From: Bacillus swezeyi
GTDB taxonomy: Bacteria > Bacillota > Bacilli > Bacillales > Bacillaceae
Direction of reading: 5' to 3'
DNA length: 64,000 nt
Assembly: GCF_001969815.1 (NCBI RefSeq)
Contig: NZ_MRBK01000005.1
Location: 53,275-117,274 of the forward strand
Each line of letters begins with the position of its first letter. Positions within the stretch are counted from its first letter, which is position 1. Of the stretch, positions 18,831 through 27,049 are shown one piece after another. Under the pieces are notes generated by a model, which worked only from the letters and a program-made list of their open reading frames with translations, had not been told where the DNA came from and searched no databases. The position numbers and the translations under genes were made by a program.

Positions 18831-20297
18831 ATGTTTCGAAAGAAAGATCAATCACCAACCACTACCGCAATAGCGGATATCAATCCTGAAGCCATTAAAG
18901 AAACGATTGCCGGGATGAGTGATGCCAAAGCCGAAGAATATGAAACGAAGAACGGACAAAAGGCTGTGTTTTATTACATCAATACAATTATTGATGAAGG
19001 AATCCTCCAAGATTTGATTATCAAGCCCATGGTCAGCTGTGCGGAAGATACGGTGTACGACTATTTAAAAAGTTTGATCTTAAACGTTTGGCATCTCACA
19101 TCTTTAGATACAGCGAAAGACCTGTTAATGTCCGGGTCGGTTCTCATCCACGACCCGATTCGCCAGCACTGGTATGCGATCCCGCTCGAAAATCAATTGG
19201 GACGGCAGATTGAATCATCTGATACGGAAACGATTATGTACGGCCCAAAGGACAGCTTTACAGAACAGATCGGCATCAATATCTCTTTAATACGAAGACG
19301 GCTTCCTTTAACAAACTTGAAAACAGAAAGATTAGAGATCGGAGCATTAAGTAAGACATCGGTTGTCCTCGTCTATATTGACGGGCTGATCAACCCTGAA
19401 TTTGTTGAGCAGGCGAAAAAAAGAATAGCTGAAATTAATTTTGATATGATGTTTGATTCTTCTCAGCTTGCAGAATTGATGGAAGATCATCAGCATACTA
19501 TCTTCCCTCAGTTTCAACAGACAGAGCGCCCTGATATTTGCGTCTATAATTTGAGCATCGGCAAGCTCACCATCTTGGTCGATAATACGCCATTTGCACT
19601 GAATGCGCCCATTACATTTTTTCATCTGTTTCATTCATCTGAAGACTATACCATCCGCTGGCCGATATCGAGTTTTTTCAGATGCCTTCGCTACCTCAGT
19701 TTTTTTCTGTCAATCACTTTGATACCAATATATGTAGCGCTATCGACTCATCATTATCATATGATTCCTTTGCAGATACTCTTTGTTTTGATCCAGTCAA
19801 GGAGCCAAGTGCCGTTTAACCCGTTTTGGGAAGCTGCTCTCATGCTTATCATTATCGAATTTATAAAGGAAGCAAGCGTTCGAATGCCGACAAAATCAAG
19901 TTCAACCTTGGGGGTCATCTCCGGAATTGTCATCGGGGAAGCGGCGGTACAAGCAGGTTTTGTCAGCAAAGTTTTAATTGTCTTAGTCGGCATCTCAACA
20001 GTGACTTCATTTTTGGTTCCTAATTACATTGTGGCGAAAGGATATACGTTAATGCACTTTACGTTTCTTCTGTTTTCAGCTTGTCTAGGCTTTTTTGGTT
20101 TGATGCTCGGGTTCATTGGGTTATTCGTCCATTTAAATGGGCTTACTTCTTTAAAACAGCCTTATTTGGCCCCGTTAACCCCTTTTTATTTGCGGGATTG
20201 GCTCGATCTTGTCATTCGGAGCCCGTTAATATGGCTGAAAAAACGCCCGGAATTTTTACATCCTCTTCAAAAATGGCGGTACAGCAAAAGGAGATGA
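18831..20297 (+). CDS. Spore germinant receptor subunit A (GerA family, YndD/GerKA-like)
   Basis: 488 aa. GerA-type A subunits have a soluble N-terminal domain (about 1-245 here) and a membrane half with about five helices (roughly 280-440). LYIDGLINPEFVEQ and FVLIQSRSQVPFNPFWEAALM are family segments. It is part of an inner-membrane receptor that senses nutrients. ATG 18831 has GAGGG 6 nt upstream. First gene of a complete A-B-C operon. Synteny does not tell which receptor this is; it is most like the Ynd type, from memory. Confidence 0.88.
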   Translation: MFRKKDQSPTTTAIADINPEAIKETIAGMSDAKAEEYETKNGQKAVFYYINTIIDEGILQDLIIKPMVSCAEDTVYDYLKSLILNVWHLTSLDTAKDLLMSGSVLIHDPIRQHWYAIPLENQLGRQIESSDTETIMYGPKDSFTEQIGINISLIRRRLPLTNLKTERLEIGALSKTSVVLVYIDGLINPEFVEQAKKRIAEINFDMMFDSSQLAELMEDHQHTIFPQFQQTERPDICVYNLSIGKLTILVDNTPFALNAPITFFHLFHSSEDYTIRWPISSFFRCLRYLSFFLSITLIPIYVALSTHHYHMIPLQILFVLIQSRSQVPFNPFWEAALMLIIIEFIKEASVRMPTKSSSTLGVISGIVIGEAAVQAGFVSKVLIVLVGISTVTSFLVPNYIVAKGYTLMHFTFLLFSACLGFFGLMLGFIGLFVHLNGLTSLKQPYLAPLTPFYLRDWLDLVIRSPLIWLKKRPEFLHPLQKWRYSKRR

Positions 20298-20301
20298 TCA
20301 A

Positions 20302-21420
20302 GTGAGTCCTTTTACGTTATTTCAAAAAACAAGACCTCTTGACGGTTTATACATGATCATTATCCTTAATCGCACACAGGTTCTGTTTTTCATCCTGGTT
20401 CTGCCGATGTACTTGGTTCATCCGTATATGATTTTCGGAATTTTTGTCATCGGCATACTGTCGCAGCTGAACTTGTTGATATTATCCAAATGGCTTTCCT
20501 CTCCTTATGCCGCCAAAGGATATGAGGGCTTCAAAGAACTTATGGGTGAAGGTAAACTCCGTTTTTTCGTTTTGATCAGCTTGATACAGCTGTTTATAAA
20601 AACCGCTATTATGATCGTGAGTTATGCGGAAACGGTCCGCCATTTTATCTTTCCCGCCATCAATATAAACTGGCTTGTATTATTTGTCGTCTTGATCAGC
20701 GGCTATGCGGCTTCCCGCGGAATGGAAAATACGATGAGGTTTGCAATTATCGCGTTTTTATCCTCGTTTTGGATCGTTTTCCTATTTATCCGGTTTTACT
20801 TTCCCCCGATCGCTTCACTGAATGATTTATATCCGCTTATTCCTTTTGAGTGGACGAAACAATCATGGAAAACGCTGCTTGTCACTTGGTCTGCATTTTC
20901 CGGTCCCGAGTACCTGATTTGCCTGGCTCCCTGGTTCAAAAAACATGATCATGTTCTGAAATACTTATCAATCGGAAATTCGATTTCTCTTTTTGAATAT
21001 CTGTTTCTGTTTGTGTCTTCGTTATTCTTTTACGGCTCCTCTTATTTGCGTGAAACCATTTTCCCGGTCTTGAATATGCTCCGCTATTTGCAATCACCGA
21101 TACTTGAGCGGATCGACACCTTTTTGCTGTCTGCCCATATGTTTCATTTTATTTTTGTCATCGCCATCTTTCTATTATGTTTGTACGGCGGTGTCCGGAT
21201 CCTTTTCAAAAAAGTCTCGAAACCGGTGACCCGGAAAGGATTTCTCATCAGTTTTCTCTTGCTTCTGGCATGCTCCCTCATATTAAGCACATGGTTTTGG
21301 GAATCCGGTGAACAGAAGGACATGTGGTTTTTGCTGGAAGTTTCGATAGGAGCCATTACTTATGCCCTTGTTCCTTCATTGCTTGCAGCAGCGGCTAAAC
21401 GAAAGAGGCGTATATCATGA
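20302..21420 (+). CDS. Spore germinant receptor subunit B (GerA family, YndE/GerKB-like)
   Basis: 372 aa, about ten membrane segments, of the APC-like spore germination permease family. It begins with GTG (20302) behind AAAGGAG with 8-nt spacing. It carries the usual N-terminal block of a GerXB permease (SPFTLFQKTRPLDGLYMIII) and the central LVTWSAFSGPEYLICLAPW. The B subunit is where germinants bind in well-studied receptors. It starts 4 bp after the A subunit and overlaps the C subunit by 4 bp. Confidence 0.88.
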   Translation: MSPFTLFQKTRPLDGLYMIIILNRTQVLFFILVLPMYLVHPYMIFGIFVIGILSQLNLLILSKWLSSPYAAKGYEGFKELMGEGKLRFFVLISLIQLFIKTAIMIVSYAETVRHFIFPAININWLVLFVVLISGYAASRGMENTMRFAIIAFLSSFWIVFLFIRFYFPPIASLNDLYPLIPFEWTKQSWKTLLVTWSAFSGPEYLICLAPWFKKHDHVLKYLSIGNSISLFEYLFLFVSSLFFYGSSYLRETIFPVLNMLRYLQSPILERIDTFLLSAHMFHFIFVIAIFLLCLYGGVRILFKKVSKPVTRKGFLISFLLLLACSLILSTWFWESGEQKDMWFLLEVSIGAITYALVPSLLAAAAKRKRRIS

Positions 21421-22499
21421 CGAAAGGAAAACGATCTTTACTATGCTCTCTAATGATCAGCCTTTTTATAGCACAAGGCTGTTCTCCATTTGTTGAAAAT
21501 CATGAGATTGAAGAGATTTCTCCTGTTACATTTTGGTATATACAGAAAGGAAAAAAAGAAAAACTGTCAATGAGCACATTAGTCCCGCCGGTGGGACTTG
21601 AGAAGAAACGAATATTCAATAAAGAGGTTAACATGATCAAACAAGCCGGCAAGCATTTTAATTTAGATTATTACAATGAGCTGGAAAACGGGCAGCTCCG
21701 GATGGTGATGATTGAAGAACAACTGGCCAGAAAAGGGGTCGTTTCGATCATTAACACACTGCTGAACGATCCAAAAACCCCTCAGCGCCTTTACCTGATG
21801 ATCGTCAAGGGTGACTTTGAAAAATACATGCTCAGCGAACTGAAGCAAAGCGAAAAGTTCGATTTCTATCTATATCAGACATTAAGGCATTTCGAAAAAG
21901 CAAACCAAGGAGAAATGAGCATTGTCAACCTGCATCAATTCAAAAACCAGCTGTACACTCTTTTTTCCGATCCTTATGTTCCCGTTTTCCAAACGAATGA
22001 AAATCATTTCACATACGAAGGCACGGCCCTTTTTAAGGATGACAAACTGGTGAAAATTCTTGCCGGGATGAATGATCAAATATTTCAGCTGATCCACAAT
22101 AACAAGTACCTTAAAATTCTGGAGCTTCCCCGGCTTTCTGTCGTTCTCGGTCAGGCTCGTTCAATGGTCTATATGGACTTGAACAAAAAAAATACGTCGC
22201 TATCCATGAAAGTGAAAGTGGATGCCGGAATTGAAGAGTACACCGGAGATAAAGATCTGCAAAATCAAAGGGAGTTTCGAACGCTCGTCAAAGATGTAGA
22301 AGCTGAATTGGAGAAACAGTCAACAGAGCTACTTAAAGAAATCCAGGAGATCAAAGCTGATCCTCTTGAAATCGGCGGTGAAGCCCTGTTCCCGTTTACA
22401 AAGCCGATGAGCAACAAAGACTGGCTGAAGCATTGGGAGAACATGGACGTTAATGTCGATTATCAAGTGAATCTCAGGCCTGTTGTCAATTCGCGGTAA
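21417..22499 (+). CDS. Spore germinant receptor lipoprotein subunit C (YndF/GerKC-like)
   Basis: 360 aa. The signal peptide ends in a lipobox (FIAQGC, Cys at about 22), so the protein should be lipid-anchored on the outer face of the spore inner membrane. The rest fits GerXC, although it is diverged: FEKANQGEMSIVNLHQF, then EGTALFKDDKLV. The last 100 residues contain the typical ELLKEIQEIKADPLEIGG helix region. It overlaps the B gene by 4 bp (ATGA). Confidence 0.87.
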   Translation: MTKGKRSLLCSLMISLFIAQGCSPFVENHEIEEISPVTFWYIQKGKKEKLSMSTLVPPVGLEKKRIFNKEVNMIKQAGKHFNLDYYNELENGQLRMVMIEEQLARKGVVSIINTLLNDPKTPQRLYLMIVKGDFEKYMLSELKQSEKFDFYLYQTLRHFEKANQGEMSIVNLHQFKNQLYTLFSDPYVPVFQTNENHFTYEGTALFKDDKLVKILAGMNDQIFQLIHNNKYLKILELPRLSVVLGQARSMVYMDLNKKNTSLSMKVKVDAGIEEYTGDKDLQNQREFRTLVKDVEAELEKQSTELLKEIQEIKADPLEIGGEALFPFTKPMSNKDWLKHWENMDVNVDYQVNLRPVVNSR

Positions 22500-23161
22500 G
22501 GATGGCTGAAGAACGATTCCATGGTACTCAAATTGCACTGAACTTGGATCATCGGTTGCGAAGAATGAGCAGGAAGCCGGCCTATCCCGGCTGAACCTTG
22601 CTGTTTCCTCCGGGGGTGCCTGACGTATATCAAAAAGAAGAAGCTCCCCTTAAGAACCTTGAGAGACGTTAGGGAAGCCGGCGTTTTTTGCAGCTTGGAA
22701 CTTGCACATACTGAACAAATTCATACATGTCTCAAGACGATCTGTTCAAATGGACAGGTTTAAGAATATCATCGGCCAAGCGGACCGGCTCGATGCCAAG
22801 CTGGATGACTGGCAGTCCTTGCTATGTTTATCAGTTTGCTGCAAGCATTTTCTGGTCCAGTCTTTGAGCAGAAGGAAGGGCTTGATCACATCCAACGTTT
22901 TTCTATACAGCGATTTGCCAATGCCACTGCTTTCAATCTCGGCATCGCTTCTATGCTAAGCCGGGGCTAAAATCAATTTGGCAGATGATATTGTGAGCCC
23001 GCAGGAGGCGGCGGTTTCCTTTGGCTCGTGAAGAATGCGATGTTGGAAATTCGATCAAAACCTGTTTCGATGCTGCGCAGCTTTTTTCACCTTTATGTTT
23101 TGAAAGCCGACTTGAGCATGAAGAGAACCGAGCCTCCTAATCCATATTCCCCCATCGTTTT
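22500..23161. other. Gene-free decayed stretch
   Basis: No frame here has a ribosome binding site, length or composition suggesting a real gene. Fragments on the minus strand (for example around 22750-22990) look like broken coding DNA but I could not assign them. It lies where B. subtilis carries yisT and neighbours, beside the yisS and degA remnants. Confidence 0.5.
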
Positions 23162-23335
23162 CTAAATCTGCCCTGTTTGATACTGAAGCTTTACAGGCTT
23201 GCCGGTTAAGGAAGATTCGATTGCCGCAATCGCGATCTTCAACGGCTACTTCAGTCACGATCGGCTTTTTTCCATGGTCTGCCGCTTTTTTGATCACTTC
23301 AGCATGCGTGGCTCGTCGGTGTCACGATCATGACG
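23162..23335 (-). pseudogene. yisS: Remnant of YisS-type Gfo/Idh oxidoreductase
   Basis: In broken frames the minus strand reads THAEVIKKAADHGK and then, after a junction, KIAIAAIESSLTGKPVKL followed by a stop at 23164-23162. The first is the segment after the NAD-binding fold of Gfo/Idh/MocA dehydrogenases and the second is their typical C-terminus. About 200 residues between them are missing and the frame shifts. In B. subtilis yisS lies next to degA, as its remnant does here. Confidence 0.65.
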
Positions 23336-23441
23336 GCAAATACTTTTTGTCTTGCTGATTCTCCCAGTATTGTTGATCACCCGTGAGACAGTGGAATGGA
23401 AACCCCGCCGCTTCCGCCACATCATAAATGGTTTTTTTCAT
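23336..23441 (-). pseudogene. degA: Remnant of DegA (LacI-family regulator)
   Basis: The ATG at 23441 starts MKKTIYDVAEAAG, the beginning of a LacI-type helix-turn-helix. After a frameshift the recognition helix continues as TVSRVINNTGRISKTK, and a third frame gives RQKVFAVM. Nothing of the effector domain follows. Position next to yisR and the yisS remnant matches degA of B. subtilis. Confidence 0.7.
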
Positions 23442-23498
23442 TTCGTCCCCTCATCTAATTCCACTAGGAAGATTTCTAATATCATATTATAGAGCGTC

Positions 23499-24056
23499 TC
23501 AGCTTGAGCAGCAAATCCGCTCCCACTCTTCCCTTAAAATGCCATATCTGATTGAATCATAATAGATTCCGTCATAATATCTGACTTTGCGGATGCGCCC
23601 TTCCATCGTAAACCCGGCTTTTTCGGCGCATTTCATCATCCGCTGATTTCCGGACCACGTCGTCATCCCAATTCTCGGCACATCGATGTTTTCAAATAAA
23701 AAGCCGACCCATAATGAAACGGCTTCAGTACCGTATCCTCCGTTCCAAAATCGCGGATCATAGATGACGATCCCGCATTCAAGCCAGCGTGTCGGCCGGC
23801 ATTCCCAATAATAAGAAACCGTTCCTTTCAGTTCTCCCCCGATCTCGATCGCCGCATAGCGCGGCGGCTTGTCTTTTAAAGCCGGCAAAAATGAGTCGGC
23901 GAAATATTGATAAGGCTCAGGCTGAAGCGGAAAATAAGGCGCATCCCACTTTTTCCACTCAGGTTTTTTCACTCCGTAAATCATCTTCCATAATACAGGC
24001 AGGTCATCCATTGTTATCGGCCGCAGTGTTACTTTATCACCATAGATGGACGCCAA
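23499..24056 (-). CDS. GNAT N-acetyltransferase, RimJ/RimL type
   Basis: 185 aa, complete single GNAT domain. VTLRPITMDDL at the start, YDPRFWNGGYGTEAVSLWVG (acetyl-CoA loop) and GMTTWSGNQRMMKCAEKAGF are typical of the RimJ/RimL subfamily that acetylates proteins, amino acids or small molecules. The start is TTG 24056, preceded by GGAGGAG; no ATG fits. It lies between the degA remnant and yisR on the same strand. Substrate unknown. Confidence 0.85.
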   Translation of the reverse strand: MASIYGDKVTLRPITMDDLPVLWKMIYGVKKPEWKKWDAPYFPLQPEPYQYFADSFLPALKDKPPRYAAIEIGGELKGTVSYYWECRPTRWLECGIVIYDPRFWNGGYGTEAVSLWVGFLFENIDVPRIGMTTWSGNQRMMKCAEKAGFTMEGRIRKVRYYDGIYYDSIRYGILREEWERICCSS

Positions 24057-24104
24057 ATTTTTCTCCTCCGATCCGCTTTTAGGCTATGGTCGATATGAAA
24101 GGCT

Positions 24105-24968
24105 TTATTCAATATTCCTCTTTATCATCTTTCGGTATTCAATCGGCGAAATTCCTTCTATTTGTTTAAAAAGCTTGGAAAAATAGGTTGGATCATCGAT
24201 TCCGACTTGTTCTGCGATGGATGACAGCTTGTCGTTTGTCACAGAAAGAAGCCGTTTCGCTTCAAGAATCCGCGCTTTATTGGCGTATTGCCCCGGTGTG
24301 ATACCAAACACTTTATGCATGCAGCGGGTGATATAGTCCTGGTGGTAATGAAGGGCCGCTGAAAGCTGATCCATGCTCAGCTTTTCTTTAAAATGCCGGT
24401 CAATATAGCGCTGGGCCTCTGATGCGACCCGTTCATTTGCGGAAGGAATATGAAACGCCTCCTTCTGCAAATGAATCAGCAGCTCTTCAAACAGCAGCTG
24501 CTTTCTGAGGGGCAGATCTGAATTTTCGGCGGTGTCATCAATTAAACTTCGAAACTGCTTTTCAATGAACGCCTTTTGATCGACCTTCCCCTTCCTCGGA
24601 AGCTTCAAATGATATAGAGGCGGCGTTTCAAACGTTCCCTGCTTAAGCTTGAGCTCTGTCCAGTTCTTTCCTCCGCTCTGCCCCAATTCATAGGATGTCT
24701 CTTGAAAGTGGAGCCAAAAATAATGGGTTTCCTCATCACAGCCCTGATGTCCGTAATGGTCGAGGCCGGGGACGAGGATGATATATTCCCCCTGCCGAAC
24801 GCGGTGAGGCACGCCGTCCTCTGTCAAAAACAATTCCCCTTTGATCACATATAAGAGGTCAAAGACGGGGTATTCGCGCTTCACATGCTTTTCCCCTCTT
24901 TTGAACACCCCTTCGCCGCAGACGATCAAAACGGGGAGCGGCGGGATCGTGAAGATGATATGTTCCAT
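24105..24968 (-). CDS. yisR: AraC-family transcriptional regulator (YisR)
   Basis: 287 aa, the same length as I recall for B. subtilis YisR. An N-terminal cupin-like sensor (about 10-130; REYPVFDLLYVIKGE, HYFWLHF) is followed by two helix-turn-helix motifs (LSMDQLSAALHYHQDYITR and LSSIAEQVGIDDPTYFSKLF). ATG 24968 follows GGGGGAGA; a longer frame to 25052 has no site. Divergent from the MATE gene yisQ, which it may control. Effector unknown. Confidence 0.9.
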   Translation of the reverse strand: MEHIIFTIPPLPVLIVCGEGVFKRGEKHVKREYPVFDLLYVIKGELFLTEDGVPHRVRQGEYIILVPGLDHYGHQGCDEETHYFWLHFQETSYELGQSGGKNWTELKLKQGTFETPPLYHLKLPRKGKVDQKAFIEKQFRSLIDDTAENSDLPLRKQLLFEELLIHLQKEAFHIPSANERVASEAQRYIDRHFKEKLSMDQLSAALHYHQDYITRCMHKVFGITPGQYANKARILEAKRLLSVTNDKLSSIAEQVGIDDPTYFSKLFKQIEGISPIEYRKMIKRNIE

Positions 24969-25091
24969 GTTCTCTCCCCCTTTTGATTTGGTCGGATTTC
25001 TCCAAAAAGTATCGGTTTCGTCTCTTCTTATTATAGAAAAATGACGGTACACTATTAAACGGATTTTTGAAAAGAAAGGTGGTCAGGCGCC

Positions 25092-26432
25092 ATGAAAAAA
25101 ACAAATACTCAAAACCTCTCCTTATTCTCTTTAACTTGGCCTATTTTTATAGAGGTTTCATTATATATGCTGATGGGAAACGCTGATACCCTGATGCTCA
25201 GCCAATACTCCGATGACAGCGTGGCAGCCGTCGGCGTCAGCAACCAAATGCTGAACTTGGTCATTGTCATGTTCGGTTTCATTGCGACAGGCACAACGGT
25301 GATTATTTCACAATTTCTAGGGTCGCGGCAAAAAACAGAAGCGATGGAAGTCGGATATGTTTCCATCAGTACCAATTTTATGATCAGTCTGTTCATCAGT
25401 GCCGTGATGTATCTTTTTGCCAAACCGCTTTTATTGATGATGGGGCTGTCAGCTGAGCTGCTTGCCGAAGCTGGCATCTTTCTGCAGATCGTCGGCGGTC
25501 TTTCCTTTATCCAGGCGCTCATTATGACGTTCAGCGCCATTTTAAAAAGTTACGGCTATACAAAAGATACGATGGCCGTAACGATCGGGATGAATATTTT
25601 AAACATCGCCGGCAACTATCTTGTGATTTTCGGACCGTTCGGCTTTCCGGTCTTGGGTGTTGCAGGTGTTGCGCTGTCTACGTCGGCGGCGCGCATCATC
25701 GGGCTTTTAGCGATCGCTTTGCTCGTCAAAAAGCGAATCGGTATGCCGCTTTTATCAAAACGCCTGTTTTTCATGCAAAAAAGCCATTTAAAGAAGCTGC
25801 TGAAAATCGGCATCCCTTCCGCCGGTGAACAGCTTTCCTATAACGCGTCACAGATGATCGTTACCTATTTTATCACGCTGATGGGCGCTCAGGCGCTGAC
25901 GACAAAAGTATATACGCAAAACTTGATGATGTTTATCATGCTTTTTGGAACTGCGATCAGCCAGGGAACGCAAATTTTGATCGGACGCCATATCGGGGCG
26001 AAGCAATTTGACGAAGCCTACAGCCGCTGCTTGAAAAGCCTGTGGTGGGCACTGGCGATCACGACCATCACTTCGGTTCTTTTCGCAGTTTTTTCAAAGC
26101 CGCTCATCGGCATCTTCAGCAGCAACCCTGATATCATCGCCACGGCCAGCGCACTTATTGTTTTGACAATCATTCTGGAACCAGGCCGCTCATTTAATGT
26201 CGTCATTATCAACTCATTAAGAGCAGCCGGCGACGCAAAGTATCCCGTCTATATGGCGATTGTCTCAATGTGGGGGATCGGGCTTCCCATCGCTTATATT
26301 TTCGGAATTCAGCTTGGCTTCGGCCTGGCGGGCATTTGGTTTTCATTTATTGCGGATGAATGGGTCAGAGGGATTTTCATGTACAGAAGATGGAGATCAA
26401 AGATATGGCTTCAAAAAGGGTTTGCAGCTTAA
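25092..26432 (+). CDS. yisQ: MATE-family multidrug/cation efflux transporter (YisQ)
   Basis: 446 aa, twelve predicted membrane helices in two homologous halves. The N-half has SLFSLTWPIFIEVSLYMLMG and NADTLMLSQYSDDSVAAVGV; the C-half repeats the pattern at IGIPSAGEQLSYNASQM. MATE proteins export cationic drugs using Na+ or H+. ATG 25092 has AAAGGTGG. Divergent from yisR. Substrate not predictable. Confidence 0.9.
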   Translation: MKKTNTQNLSLFSLTWPIFIEVSLYMLMGNADTLMLSQYSDDSVAAVGVSNQMLNLVIVMFGFIATGTTVIISQFLGSRQKTEAMEVGYVSISTNFMISLFISAVMYLFAKPLLLMMGLSAELLAEAGIFLQIVGGLSFIQALIMTFSAILKSYGYTKDTMAVTIGMNILNIAGNYLVIFGPFGFPVLGVAGVALSTSAARIIGLLAIALLVKKRIGMPLLSKRLFFMQKSHLKKLLKIGIPSAGEQLSYNASQMIVTYFITLMGAQALTTKVYTQNLMMFIMLFGTAISQGTQILIGRHIGAKQFDEAYSRCLKSLWWALAITTITSVLFAVFSKPLIGIFSSNPDIIATASALIVLTIILEPGRSFNVVIINSLRAAGDAKYPVYMAIVSMWGIGLPIAYIFGIQLGFGLAGIWFSFIADEWVRGIFMYRRWRSKIWLQKGFAA

Positions 26433-26456
26433 CCGGCTTTCAATGAAAGCCGGTTT
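26431..26456 (+). terminator. Terminator of yisQ
   Basis: AACCGGCTTTC and GAAAGCCGGTT form an 11-bp stem, followed by TTCTT. It begins within the yisQ stop codon. Confidence 0.85.
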
Positions 26457-26459
26457 TCT

Positions 26460-26476
26460 TGTTATAAAAGTTAACA
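26460..26476 (+). promoter_or_regulatory. TnrA box upstream of glnK-amtB
   Basis: TGTTATAAAAGTTAACA fits the TnrA consensus TGTNA-N7-TNACA exactly. It lies directly after the yisQ terminator, 160 bp before glnK. TnrA activates nitrogen-scavenging genes in nitrogen-limited Bacillus, usually from about -50; GATGAT at 26504-26509 would be a suitable -10. Confidence 0.85.
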
Positions 26477-26594
26477 CAAATATAAGTCTATGAGAACACC
26501 CCTGATGATGAATAGGTCTAATAGATTAATTTTTTTGAAAATTCATATTGATTTTCACTTTATTTTTACGTATGATAATAAACATAACAATACA

Positions 26595-26611
26595 CGTGAT
26601 AAAACCTCACA
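26595..26611 (+). promoter_or_regulatory. Second, imperfect TnrA-like box
   Basis: CGTGATAAAACCTCACA differs from TGTNA-N7-TNACA only at the first base. It lies just upstream of the glnK ribosome binding site, so it could lower expression or add cooperativity, or be chance. Confidence 0.35.
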
Positions 26612-26635
26612 TCAACAAAAAGGGGGATATACATT

Positions 26636-26977
26636 TTGAAAAAAATCGAAACGATTATACGTCCTGAACAGTTTCCTCGCCTCCGAAAAAAGCTTGAAGA
26701 GGTTGACATAAACGGATTAACGGTTTCAGAAGTCGCCGGCTGCGGCCAGCAGAGAGGAAAACAAGCGCTCTTCCGCGGCACCGCCTATGAAATCAAACTG
26801 CTGCCAAAAGTAAAAGTTGAAATGGTCATTGAATCTGAAAACGTCGATGAAATCATCCAAATTATTGAAAGCACATGTTCAACAAATACGGTCGGCGACG
26901 GAAAAATATTTGTGCTTCCTATAGAAAACGCGATTCGGATCCGCACAGGGGAATCCGGAAAAGAAGCGATCGTTTAA
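26636..26977 (+). CDS. glnK: PII nitrogen-regulatory protein GlnK
   Basis: 113 aa PII protein. The T-loop contains RGKQALFRGTAYEIKLLPK with Tyr51 conserved; the C-terminal signature GDGKIFVLPIENAIRIRTGE binds ATP and 2-oxoglutarate. It blocks AmtB when nitrogen is plentiful and in B. subtilis brings TnrA to the membrane. It starts with TTG 26636 behind AAGGGGG. The gene precedes amtB, the common bacterial order but the reverse of the B. subtilis nrgAB order I remember. Confidence 0.93.
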   Translation: MKKIETIIRPEQFPRLRKKLEEVDINGLTVSEVAGCGQQRGKQALFRGTAYEIKLLPKVKVEMVIESENVDEIIQIIESTCSTNTVGDGKIFVLPIENAIRIRTGESGKEAIV

Positions 26978-27049
26978 ACACCGGTTCTAAAGCAAGAAAC
27001 AGCTGCCTCGTCTGCTTCTCTGTCAATACTTTAAGAAAGGATGATTTTT

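Noticed and set aside
22702..22959. 85-codon plus-strand frame after the germinant-receptor operon
   Set aside because: No ribosome binding site, unnatural composition, and within decayed DNA.
26018..26212. Frames opposite yisQ and amtB
   Set aside because: Antisense shadows of membrane-protein codons without translation signals.
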